Below, piece after piece: positions 34,673-41,235 of a DNA stretch of 41,235 nt. Position 1 is the first letter of the stretch, and each line of letters starts with the position of its first letter. The notes beneath the pieces were generated by a model that ran no database searches, was not told the origin of the DNA, and saw nothing but the letters and a program-made list of their open reading frames with translations. Location of the stretch: contig JAHHQP010000019.1 of NCBI GenBank assembly GCA_020026355.1, positions 1-41,235 on the forward strand. The letters are read 5' to 3'. This stretch comes from Bacteroidales bacterium (GTDB taxonomy: Bacteria; Bacteroidota; Bacteroidia; Bacteroidales; UBA932). The position numbers and the translations under genes were made by a program.

Positions 34673-34690
34673 CAAAAATAACTAATTTTG
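34673..34690. promoter_or_regulatory. back-to-back divergent -7 boxes
   Basis: CAAAAATA (34673-34680) reads TATTTTTG on the minus strand, 28 nt before the divIC-like start. TAATTTTG (34683-34690) fits TAnnTTTG on the plus strand, 46 nt before the nucleotidyltransferase. Only 2 nt separate them. No strong -33 element is seen for either. Confidence 0.45.
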
Positions 34691-34736
34691 AAAGATAAAA
34701 GAAAATAAAGAACTATTTAATTTAAAACATTCAAAC

Positions 34737-35663
34737 ATGAAACCAACACTACTCGTTCTCGCTGCCGGCATGGGCAGCCGCTACGGCGGATTGAAACAGA
34801 TGGACGGACTCGGCCCTAATGGAGAAACCATCATCGATTATTCCATCTACGATGCAGTCGCCGCCGGATTCGGAAAGGTCGTCTATGTTGTCCGTGAATA
34901 TTTCAAGGAAGACATGGAGAAACATGTGAAGGAAAGATACGGAAACGTGAAATGTCTGGACGGTACTCCGCTGGAGTTCCAGTTCGTGACTCAGGAACTC
35001 AGCAAGATCCCTGCAGGTTATCCGGTCGATCCACAGCGCGAGAAACCTTGGGGAACAGCTCATGCCGTCCTCATGGCCAAAGATGTGATCAAGGAGCCTT
35101 TCCTGGTCATCAACGGTGACGACTACTACGGAAAAGAGTCCTTCAAGATCGCCGGAGACTGGCTCCGCGCTCACGAGAACACGAAAGGAGAATATTCCAT
35201 CATCGGCTTCAAGCTGGAAAACACCTTGACGGAATGCGGCGGCGTATCCAGAGGAATCTGCACTGTCGACGCGAACGGTCTGCTGACTCATGTGGAGGAG
35301 CATTCCAAGATCGCCAAGGCAGAAGACGGTAAGGTCTACGGTGACGACTACAGTGGAAAGCATGTCGAGATCAACGGTCAGGACCTCTGCTCCATGAACA
35401 TGTGGGGCTTCACTCCGGATTACTTCGAGATGAGTGAGGAAATCTTCCACACCTTCCTCAAGGAAAGAAGTTCAGAACTGAAATCAGAATACTATATTCC
35501 TTACGCCATCGACTGCATGATCAAGGAGAGCAAGGCCCGCACCGAGGTCCTCAGCACTCCGTCCAGATGGTTCGGCGTCACTTTCCAGGCTGACCGTCCA
35601 GGTGTAGTCGCCAAATTCCAGGAATTCGCGGACCAAGGCATCTACCCTACTCCGCTCTACTAG
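34737..35663 (+). CDS. sugar-phosphate nucleotidyltransferase family protein
   Basis: A 308-residue GT-A-fold nucleotidyltransferase. The N-terminal nucleotide loop reads LAAGMGSRYGGLKQMDGLGP. A metal-binding Asp pair lies in INGDDYYGKESF and the middle contains EYSIIGFKLENTLTECGGVSRG. The C-terminal portion lacks the hexapeptide helix of GlmU-type enzymes. The family activates sugar phosphates with NTP, but the sugar and nucleotide cannot be told from the sequence. The gene has its own plus-strand promoter-like box and is followed 26 nt later by a CPBP protease gene. Confidence 0.85.
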   Translation: MKPTLLVLAAGMGSRYGGLKQMDGLGPNGETIIDYSIYDAVAAGFGKVVYVVREYFKEDMEKHVKERYGNVKCLDGTPLEFQFVTQELSKIPAGYPVDPQREKPWGTAHAVLMAKDVIKEPFLVINGDDYYGKESFKIAGDWLRAHENTKGEYSIIGFKLENTLTECGGVSRGICTVDANGLLTHVEEHSKIAKAEDGKVYGDDYSGKHVEINGQDLCSMNMWGFTPDYFEMSEEIFHTFLKERSSELKSEYYIPYAIDCMIKESKARTEVLSTPSRWFGVTFQADRPGVVAKFQEFADQGIYPTPLY

Positions 35664-35689
35664 TTTTCTGAAACCTCAACCTGTTCAAG

Positions 35690-36580
35690 ATGGATTTCCT
35701 CAGACACCGTAAAGTCGACCGCTCTTTCGACCTTTTCAGCAAGTTCGACAGTTTTTCCCCCGATCTGGGCGGCATCATCGTCCTGCTGCTGTGCGTCGTC
35801 GCCGGCGGGCTCATGGGCCAGGGGCTGATGGCGCTGCTCGGCATGCTGATGCCGGAAGGAGACCTCCAGCCTTACCGGAACCTGATCGCCTATCCGATCA
35901 TGTTCATCCCGGCCATGCTCTATGCCTCCGTCATGAGTTTCAAAGAACACTACGAGGCCGGCCATTCCGTCGAAGAGGAATATCCGATGGACCAGGCAGA
36001 CTTTGACCGATGCAACCCATGGATACTGCTCCCTGCAGTATCCGTGGCTACATTGGCCTTATCTTTCGTCATAGAACCGCTCAGCCTGCTGCTGCCCCCG
36101 ATGGATCCGGCGATCAAAGCCGGCAGGGAAGCCATCATGGACGGTCCGGTGATCACGACCTTGATTTCCGTCTCGCTTTTCGCTCCATTCTTCGAGGAAT
36201 GGCTCTGTCGAGGCATGGTCACCCGAGGCATGCTGGTCCGGATGCATCCGGCCTTTGCCATCACGATCGGTGCCCTTTTCTTCGCCCTGATCCACATGAA
36301 CATCTGGCAGGCGCTCCCTGCTTTCTTCTTCGGACTTTTCTTCGGATGGGTCTATTACAAGACGGGCTCATTGAAACTGGCGATGCTCATGCACTGCGTG
36401 AACAACACCTGCGCTTTCCTGATCGGCCGCATGGACAGCATGAGAGCCGTTGAAAGTTACCGGCAACTGCTGCCGGAATGGACTTACTGGGGAATTTTCG
36501 CCGGCTGCCTGCTGCTGCTCGGAGCCTGCATCTGGTACGTTTCCCGGATCCGCAAGACACCTCAGACGCCTAAGGCCTGA
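35690..36580 (+). CDS. CPBP-family intramembrane metalloprotease
   Basis: A 296-residue multi-pass inner-membrane protein of the CAAX protease/bacteriocin-processing (CPBP/Abi) family. The catalytic motifs are intact: Glu169-Glu170 with Arg174 (FFEEWLCRGM), His202 (FALIHMN) and His235 with Asn238-Asn239 (MHCVNNT). About seven hydrophobic segments are visible, beginning at 29-50. The C-terminus is a short basic tail. Substrates of this family in Bacteroidota are mostly unknown. Its last 19 bases overlap the end of the convergent MurU-like gene (36562-36580), and no terminator is visible between them. Confidence 0.88.
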   Translation: MDFLRHRKVDRSFDLFSKFDSFSPDLGGIIVLLLCVVAGGLMGQGLMALLGMLMPEGDLQPYRNLIAYPIMFIPAMLYASVMSFKEHYEAGHSVEEEYPMDQADFDRCNPWILLPAVSVATLALSFVIEPLSLLLPPMDPAIKAGREAIMDGPVITTLISVSLFAPFFEEWLCRGMVTRGMLVRMHPAFAITIGALFFALIHMNIWQALPAFFFGLFFGWVYYKTGSLKLAMLMHCVNNTCAFLIGRMDSMRAVESYRQLLPEWTYWGIFAGCLLLLGACIWYVSRIRKTPQTPKA

Positions 36581-37299
36581 CACAAAGTCTCCGCCTGATC
36601 CAAGGTCTCGATCTTGCCGACATCGATCATCTGAAGCCGCTCCGGCACATAGCCATAGATCGGACAACGGTCCGCCACAGAAAGATAAAAGTCAATGATG
36701 GAGAATTTCTCTCCACGTCCTTCCAGCAAAGGGAAGATTTTCTCTGAAATGAGATGAATGCCTGAAAAGGCCAGTTTTCTATATTTTTCCGGGTCAATGG
36801 GGCCGTATGGGCTCCTCACCTCTCCCGTTTCTACATTCGTCCAGCCGACCAGCCGCGAGTCGCCGTCGAAGAGCAGATAGCGCCTGGTCTTCCTTTCGCT
36901 CACGACCAGAGTCGCCAAGGCGTCCGGACGAGCCGCCGCCACGAAGGCTTTCAGATCAAGATCGGAAATGATGTCCACATTGTGCACCAGGAAACGGCCC
37001 TCTCCCCCTTCCAGCAGAGGACGAGCATGAAGAATGCCTCCCCCTGTTTCGCGGAGCAGATCCCTTTCATCAGAAAAAACCACCGTCCGATCATCCGGAT
37101 GCTCCCGCACCCACGCTTCGATCTGGTCGGCCCGATGATGCACGTTCACCACAAAATCATGGATACCAGCCTGCTCCAGCCTGGAAAAGACATGCTCGAT
37201 CAGCGGTCTTCCGCAGATCGGGACCAAAGCTTTCGGCAGGCGGTCCGTAATCGGTTTGAGCCGGGTTCCGAGTCCGGCCGCGAATATCATTGCCTTCAT
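36562..37299 (-). CDS. MurU-like nucleotidyltransferase (sugar-1-phosphate)
   Basis: A 245-residue nucleotidyltransferase with the GT-A nucleotide loop AAGLGTRLKPITDRLPKALV, followed by GRPLIEHVFSRLEQAGI. The length and lack of a C-terminal acyltransferase or hexapeptide domain fit MurU (N-acetylmuramate-1-phosphate uridylyltransferase) and the short mannose-1-phosphate guanylyltransferases. The choice of MurU rests on its neighbour: the ATG overlaps by 4 bases the stop (TGA) of an AmgK-like kinase. In Pseudomonas AmgK phosphorylates MurNAc at C1 and MurU makes UDP-MurNAc, bypassing de novo synthesis and giving fosfomycin tolerance. The function here is inferred from that pairing. Confidence 0.85.
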   Translation of the reverse strand: MKAMIFAAGLGTRLKPITDRLPKALVPICGRPLIEHVFSRLEQAGIHDFVVNVHHRADQIEAWVREHPDDRTVVFSDERDLLRETGGGILHARPLLEGGEGRFLVHNVDIISDLDLKAFVAAARPDALATLVVSERKTRRYLLFDGDSRLVGWTNVETGEVRSPYGPIDPEKYRKLAFSGIHLISEKIFPLLEGRGEKFSIIDFYLSVADRCPIYGYVPERLQMIDVGKIETLDQAETLCQALGV

Positions 37300-38747
37300 G
37301 GTTCCAATACTTTGTCCACCTGCTGCTCGATATGCCTCAGATGGATTCTCACTCCATATTTTTCAAGCAGATGCTTGGCCAGAGCTTCCGCACAATAGAC
37401 GGAACGGTGCTGGCCGCCGGTACAGCCGAAACTGACCTGCAGATGGCTGAAGCCACGGCGCAGGAAGGTCTCCACATGCGGATCGACCAAACCGTAGACC
37501 TGATCGAGATAATGGAAGATCTCACCGTCCTTTTCCAGGAAATCGATGACCGGCTGGTCCATGCCCGTCAGCTTCCGATACTGTTCATAACGTCCCGGAT
37601 TGTGCATGTAACGGCAATCGAAGACATAACCGCCTCCGTTGCCGGATTCGTCGGCCGGAATTCCTACCTTGTAGGAGAAGCTGGAAATCTGCACTTCCAG
37701 AACCGGATGCTCTCCCTGAACAGTGGAGACAGGAACCTGAAGCTGATGTTCCGCTTCCCGACGCGCGCACATCTCCTGCAGGAGACGGGTCAGATAAGGA
37801 TAAGCCTCGAAAGGTTCTGAGAGCAGTTCCCGGAGATTGGTCATCGCATAAGGGATGCTTTCGAGAAAATGTTTCTTCCGCTCGAACCAGCCCCGGAAGC
37901 CGTAGCTGCCTAGGACCTGCAGAGTCCTGAACAGGACGAAGATCCGAAGTTCCTGACGGAAACGGGTTTCGTCCACTGGTTCCAGCTGTTTCAAGGCATC
38001 CAGATATTCGGACACCAGCCTTTCCTTCAACGGAGCCGGATAAGCCGCCTTCGCCTGCCAGACAAAAGAAGCCAGGTCATAATGATGCGGTCCTTTCTGT
38101 CCGCCCTGGAAATCAATGAACCAAGGTTTCCCGTCCACCAGCATGACGTTGCGGGACTGGAAATCGCGATACAGGAAGCCCTGGCCGGGAACCTGGCAGA
38201 GATCCTCCCTCAGACGGCAGAAATCATCCTCGAGCAAATCTTCGTTGAACTCCAGACCGAAAGGTTTGAGAAAACTGTATTTGAAATAATTCAGATCGAA
38301 CATGATCTGCCGGGCACCGAATTCCGGAACAGAACAGCAGGTCTGGAAATCGAAACCTTCCGCTCCCCTGACCTGGATTTCCGGCAAGGCGCGGATCGTA
38401 CGGACCAGCAGTTCCGTATCTTCCTCCGAATAGCAGCCCCTGCTCCGGCCCGGAGCCAGTGCATTGAACAGCGTCCGGTCTCCCAGATCTTCCTGCAGAT
38501 AGCACAGTTCATCCTCACTGACGGCCAGAACCTCCGGCACTGCCAGGCCCTTGGATCTGAAATGGGCGGACATGGAGATGAAGGCTCGGTTTTCATCCGT
38601 ACTGGTTCCTTCCACCCCCATCAGAGATCTTTCTCCGGCGGACAGACGTACATATTTCCGATGACTGCCTTCCGCGGAGAGGACCTTGACGGTCTCGGCC
38701 TCCTGCCCGGTCAGTTCACGGAACATGGTTTTCAATTTTCCGATCAT
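37296..38747 (-). CDS. AmgK-like sugar kinase fused to a RapZ C-terminal domain
   Basis: A 483-residue fusion from the ATG at 38747; a TTG at 38768 would add seven residues. Numbered from that longer start, residues 10-345 form an aminoglycoside-phosphotransferase-type kinase with YRDFQSRN (catalytic Asp202, Asn207) and IDFQGG (metal-binding Asp219), the arrangement of AmgK, which phosphorylates N-acetylmuramate/N-acetylglucosamine at C1. Residues 355-484 match the C-terminal domain of RapZ: KVGIPADES, YVFDCRYMHNP, TGMDQPVIDFL, then GCTGGQHRSVYCAEALA. In E. coli this part binds glucosamine-6-phosphate and the sRNA GlmZ; the N-terminal P-loop domain of RapZ is absent. The MurU-like gene follows with a 4-base overlap. 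A sugar-sensing or product-binding role for the RapZ part is inferred. Confidence 0.88.
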   Translation of the reverse strand: MIGKLKTMFRELTGQEAETVKVLSAEGSHRKYVRLSAGERSLMGVEGTSTDENRAFISMSAHFRSKGLAVPEVLAVSEDELCYLQEDLGDRTLFNALAPGRSRGCYSEEDTELLVRTIRALPEIQVRGAEGFDFQTCCSVPEFGARQIMFDLNYFKYSFLKPFGLEFNEDLLEDDFCRLREDLCQVPGQGFLYRDFQSRNVMLVDGKPWFIDFQGGQKGPHHYDLASFVWQAKAAYPAPLKERLVSEYLDALKQLEPVDETRFRQELRIFVLFRTLQVLGSYGFRGWFERKKHFLESIPYAMTNLRELLSEPFEAYPYLTRLLQEMCARREAEHQLQVPVSTVQGEHPVLEVQISSFSYKVGIPADESGNGGGYVFDCRYMHNPGRYEQYRKLTGMDQPVIDFLEKDGEIFHYLDQVYGLVDPHVETFLRRGFSHLQVSFGCTGGQHRSVYCAEALAKHLLEKYGVRIHLRHIEQQVDKVLEP

Positions 38748-38784
38748 AGCTTGATTATAAGACTTCAATGGCGAATTTAATCAT

Positions 38785-38820
38785 TTTGAAGCGTTTTTTA
38801 GAGGAAAAAAATTAAATTTG
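38785..38820 (+). promoter_or_regulatory. promoter-like elements of pncB-pncA
   Basis: TTTG (38785-38788), 24 nt, then TAAATTTG (38813-38820). The spacing is slightly longer than usual. Because the -7 box ends only 1 nt before the first ATG of the open frame (38822), the later ATG at 38846 is the more likely start. Confidence 0.6.
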
Positions 38821-38845
38821 TATGATATTATCAATATTTTACATC

Positions 38846-40333
38846 ATGCTGAACACTGCTTACTGCTCTGACAAATACCAGTACACGATGGGAAAATCCT
38901 TCTACGATTGCGGAATGAAGGATCAGATGGCCGTATTCAACCTTTTCTACCGGACAGCTCCGGAACACAACAACTGGGCTGTCGTCAGCGGAGTGGACGA
39001 AGTCATCGAAATGATCGGCAATCTCGGCAACATGGAACCGGAGTTCTTCGAGAAATTCCTTCCGGGTGAAGAATATGCTGAATTCAGAGGCTATCTTTCT
39101 TCCATGAAATTCACCGGAAACGTCTATGCGATGAAGGAAGGTGAAATCGCCTTTCCTTCCCAGCCGGTCATCATCGTCGAAGCACCGCTGATCGAAGCAC
39201 AGGTTCTCGAAACTCCGATGCTCTGCATCATGAACCATCAGATGGCCGTCGCGACGAAAGCCTCCCGGGTCTGCCGGGCGACGAAGAAACCGGTCAGCGA
39301 ATTCGGTTCCAGAAGGGCCCACGGACCATGGGCAGCCACCTACGGCGCGAAAGCCGCCATCATCGCCGGCTGCGGCAGCACATCCAACATCCTGACGGAT
39401 GTGATGTTCAGCTATCCGTCCAGCGGTACGATGGCTCATAGCTACATCACTTCCTTCGGCTGTACCGTAGAAGGAGAGCACAGGGCGTTCAAGGCTTATA
39501 TCCAGACCCACCGGGGAGAAGGACTCATTCTGCTGATCGATACTTACGACACTTTGAAATGCGGCATAAGGAATGCGATCCGTGCCTTCCGAGAAGAAGG
39601 GATCGGAGATGACTATGCCCCGGGCTACGGTATCCGTCTGGACAGCGGCGACCTGGCCTACCTGTCGAATGAATGCCGCAGGATCCTGGACCAGGAAGGC
39701 TTCACGAAATGCAGGATTTTCGCGACGAACTCCCTTGATGAGTACCTGATCACGGATCTGGAGATCCAGGGGGCGAAAATCGATGCCTACGGTGTCGGCG
39801 ACGCCATCGCCACCAGCAAGGCGGCTCCTTGCTTCGGCAACGTGTACAAACTGGTGCAGATCGACGGACAGGCCGTCCTGAAACGCTCTGAAGACAAGAT
39901 AAAGCTCATCAATCCGGGCTTCCAGCAAACCTACAGGATCATCAAGGAAGGTCCGGAAAAAGGCCAGGTCCACAAAGCGGATGTCACCTGCCTCAGAGGA
40001 GACCGCCTGAGCGCCGCCATCGAGAGCGGAAAGACCTTCACCATCACCGACGAGTACGACCGCTACAAGAGCAAGACTTTCAATGAGGGCGAATACAGTT
40101 TCTATCCGCTTCAGGTGCCGGTCATCCTGAACGGGGAACGTTGTGCGCCTGTCCGCAGCCTGCAGGAGAAGAAAGCCTACCACCAGTCGGTGCTGAACCG
40201 TTTCTCTCCGAGCGAAAGGCGACTCATCAATCCACACTATTACAAGGTGGACATCTCTGACGACCTCTACAACAAGAAGATGGAAATCATCAACAGACTG
40301 GTGAAAGAAATAAACGAATTCAATCATGATTAA
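38846..40333 (+). CDS. pncB: nicotinate phosphoribosyltransferase
   Basis: NAD salvage: converts nicotinate and PRPP to nicotinate mononucleotide. The 495-residue protein starts at the ATG at 38846 (MLNTAYCSDKYQYTMGKSFY). The first ATG (38822) lies right behind the -7 box and would add an unneeded hydrophobic tail. Conserved features include FNLFYRTAPEHNNWAVVSG, the EFGSRRAHG segment, GTMAHSYI with the histidine that the family phosphorylates, and the PRPP-site strand IRLDSGDLAYL. The last 8 bases overlap pncA, so the two consecutive steps nicotinamide to nicotinate to NaMN are made from one message. Confidence 0.95.
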   Translation: MLNTAYCSDKYQYTMGKSFYDCGMKDQMAVFNLFYRTAPEHNNWAVVSGVDEVIEMIGNLGNMEPEFFEKFLPGEEYAEFRGYLSSMKFTGNVYAMKEGEIAFPSQPVIIVEAPLIEAQVLETPMLCIMNHQMAVATKASRVCRATKKPVSEFGSRRAHGPWAATYGAKAAIIAGCGSTSNILTDVMFSYPSSGTMAHSYITSFGCTVEGEHRAFKAYIQTHRGEGLILLIDTYDTLKCGIRNAIRAFREEGIGDDYAPGYGIRLDSGDLAYLSNECRRILDQEGFTKCRIFATNSLDEYLITDLEIQGAKIDAYGVGDAIATSKAAPCFGNVYKLVQIDGQAVLKRSEDKIKLINPGFQQTYRIIKEGPEKGQVHKADVTCLRGDRLSAAIESGKTFTITDEYDRYKSKTFNEGEYSFYPLQVPVILNGERCAPVRSLQEKKAYHQSVLNRFSPSERRLINPHYYKVDISDDLYNKKMEIINRLVKEINEFNHD

Positions 40334-40916
40334 AGATTCAGCCCTGGTAGTCGTGGACATGCTCTACGATTTCATCGATGGCAGCCTGGCCTGCCGCAAT
40401 GCAGAAAATGCAGTGAAGAACACCCGCTCTTTCATAGAGGGAGCTGCCGAAGGAAACGATGGTGACGCCAACGAGATCACCGGAGGTTTCCCGATCCTTT
40501 TCGTCCGCGACCACCATCCGGCAGACCACTGTTCCTTCAAGGAATATGGCGGCATCTGGCCGGACCATTGCGTAGCCGGAACACGAGGCGGAGAAATCCA
40601 TGATGACCTCAAGCAGTTCGTCGTGGAAGATCTGGTCTTCGACAAAGGCTGCGACAAGGGACAGGAACAATACTCCGGCTTCGACGGCAGGAATGAAGCG
40701 GGGCAATCCCTCGGCGAGATTCTTGAACTGCTGGATGCCCGTGACGTCTATGTCTGCGGCATCGCGACGGAATACTGTGTCCGTAATACCTGCGAGGATC
40801 TGCAGAAAGCTGGGTTCAAGGTTCATCTGCTGACGGACTGCATCGGCTACGTCGATCCGGACGGTCACCGGAAAGCCTTGGCGGAATTGAAAAAAGAAGG
40901 AACCGAACTGTTGTAA
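40326..40916 (+). CDS. pncA: nicotinamidase (isochorismatase family)
   Basis: Deamidates nicotinamide to nicotinate for PncB. The 196-residue protein has the catalytic triad Asp11 (VVVDMLYDF), Lys107 (VFDKG) and Cys151 (GIATEYCVRNT). Metal ligands are Asp62 and His64 (RDHHPADH) with His81 in WPDHCVAGT, matching the E. coli enzyme's pattern. The start ATG lies 8 bases inside the end of pncB. Isochorismatase-type hydrolases share the fold, but WPDHC and the pncB partner make nicotinamidase the firm choice. Confidence 0.95.
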   Translation: MIKDSALVVVDMLYDFIDGSLACRNAENAVKNTRSFIEGAAEGNDGDANEITGGFPILFVRDHHPADHCSFKEYGGIWPDHCVAGTRGGEIHDDLKQFVVEDLVFDKGCDKGQEQYSGFDGRNEAGQSLGEILELLDARDVYVCGIATEYCVRNTCEDLQKAGFKVHLLTDCIGYVDPDGHRKALAELKKEGTELL

Positions 40917-40923
40917 GCCTCAT

Positions 40924-40955
40924 TTTGGTAATTCCATAGATTATCTGTACTTTTG
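40924..40955 (+). promoter_or_regulatory. promoter of the last gene in the window
   Basis: TTTG (40924-40927), 20 nt, then TACTTTTG (40948-40955), a full Bacteroidota consensus ending 9 nt before the ATG at 40965. It follows the pncA stop directly, so the downstream gene starts its own unit. Confidence 0.8.
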
Positions 40956-40964
40956 TCGGTTCGT

Positions 40965-41235
40965 ATGAAGGAAGAACTGAAGAAAATATGGCTGCCTGTC
41001 ATCCTGGTCGGGATCGCTGCTTTCCAATCTTTCGGGATTGATGTCAGCAGAGATTACCGCCATACCTCTGGTTTGAGGGACAGTCTGGCGACGCTGACGA
41101 CGGTCCGGGATACGGACTCCATCGTCGGTACGGCTGTGCGGAAGGACAGCCTTGCCCTCCGGGATACGGTTGCGGCTGACTCCATTGAACTGAAGAATGC
41201 GGCTGACTCCATTGAACTGAACGCTCAGACTGATT
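40965..41235 (+). CDS. N-terminal part of an exported or membrane-anchored protein, cut by the window end
   Basis: The first 90 codons are open to the window edge. The protein starts MKEELKKIWLPVILVGIAAF, a short basic stretch plus a hydrophobic helix, so it should be exported or anchored. The rest is polar with Asp-Ser-heavy segments (TDSIVGTAVRKDSLALRDTV), and a 9-residue unit AADSIELKN / AADSIELNA appears twice. Such Asp-Ser-Leu-rich leaders occur at the N-termini of large Bacteroidota outer-membrane proteins, for example putative LptD-type proteins, but the visible part is too short to decide. Confidence 0.6.
   Translation, partial: MKEELKKIWLPVILVGIAAFQSFGIDVSRDYRHTSGLRDSLATLTTVRDTDSIVGTAVRKDSLALRDTVAADSIELKNAADSIELNAQTD
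41172..41221 (+). repeat. 23-bp direct repeat with 27-bp period in the truncated last gene
   Basis: GCGGCTGACTCCATTGAACT plus three further bases occurs exactly at 41172-41194 and again at 41199-41221. It encodes AADSIEL twice. The array may continue past the window end. Confidence 0.85.

Noticed and set aside
38831..40360. Long minus-strand open frame (509 codons) opposite pncB
   Set aside because: Mirror image of a firmly identified gene; no motif, no promoter, composition typical of an antisense shadow.

Overview
The window looks like chromosomal DNA of a Bacteroidota bacterium, most likely order Bacteroidales; I cannot name the genus. Reasons: several genes are preceded by the Bacteroidota promoter pattern (TTTG, about 19-20 nt, TAnnTTTG); Shine-Dalgarno sequences are mostly absent; and the gene families (DUF3078 protein, BT_3928-type DoxX protein, HYC/CC-type small exported protein, type 3 ProRS, rimP-nusA-infB block) are typical of the group. 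From about 5.8 kb onward the DNA is moderately GC-rich. The first 5.7 kb is clearly AT-richer and looks acquired.

Layout. 1-5709: AT-rich island with a 48-bp IS-end-like palindrome, a small very acidic helical protein, and a 1618-residue single-chain restriction-modification enzyme (nuclease + helicase + N6-adenine methyltransferase, type ISP-like). It stops at an intact initiator tRNA gene with its own promoter and terminator. 5858-12688 (minus strand): hisS, the NfnAB-type flavin oxidoreductase pair, a periplasmic HMA metal-binding protein, a TonB-dependent receptor and a Cys-rich small exported protein, arranged like a metal (copper-like) uptake cluster running into a redox pair. 12747-18665: sppA (+), then tilS, a DUF3078 outer-membrane protein and proS (-). 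18792-21860: a lipoprotein with aromatic 45-bp tandem repeats and a long Ser/Arg tail, followed by a FadL/OmpP1-type barrel. 21857-25302 (-): the lipid A block lpxD-lpxC-lpxA plus a WbqC-like gene; LpxC lacks the FabZ domain usual in this phylum. 25420-30114 (+): rimP-nusA-infB with a clear promoter and a terminator-like leader hairpin. 30123-34274: folP (-), then tmk, a DoxX/MauE-like membrane protein and purB (+). 34290-36580: a 52-bp perfect palindromic terminator, divIC-like gene (-), a sugar nucleotidyltransferase and a CPBP protease (+). 36562-38747 (-): a MurU-like nucleotidyltransferase overlapping an AmgK-like kinase fused to a RapZ C-terminal domain, plausibly cell-wall sugar salvage. 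38846-40916 (+): pncB-pncA NAD salvage. 40965-end: the start of an exported or membrane-anchored protein cut by the window edge.

Most genes are housekeeping. The most interesting points are the AmgK-RapZ fusion beside MurU, the FabZ-less LpxC, the repeat lipoprotein with its FadL-type neighbour, the metal-uptake/Nfn cluster, the leader hairpin of the nusA operon, and the type ISP enzyme with its acidic companion. All functions are inferred from motifs read by eye; no database search was run.
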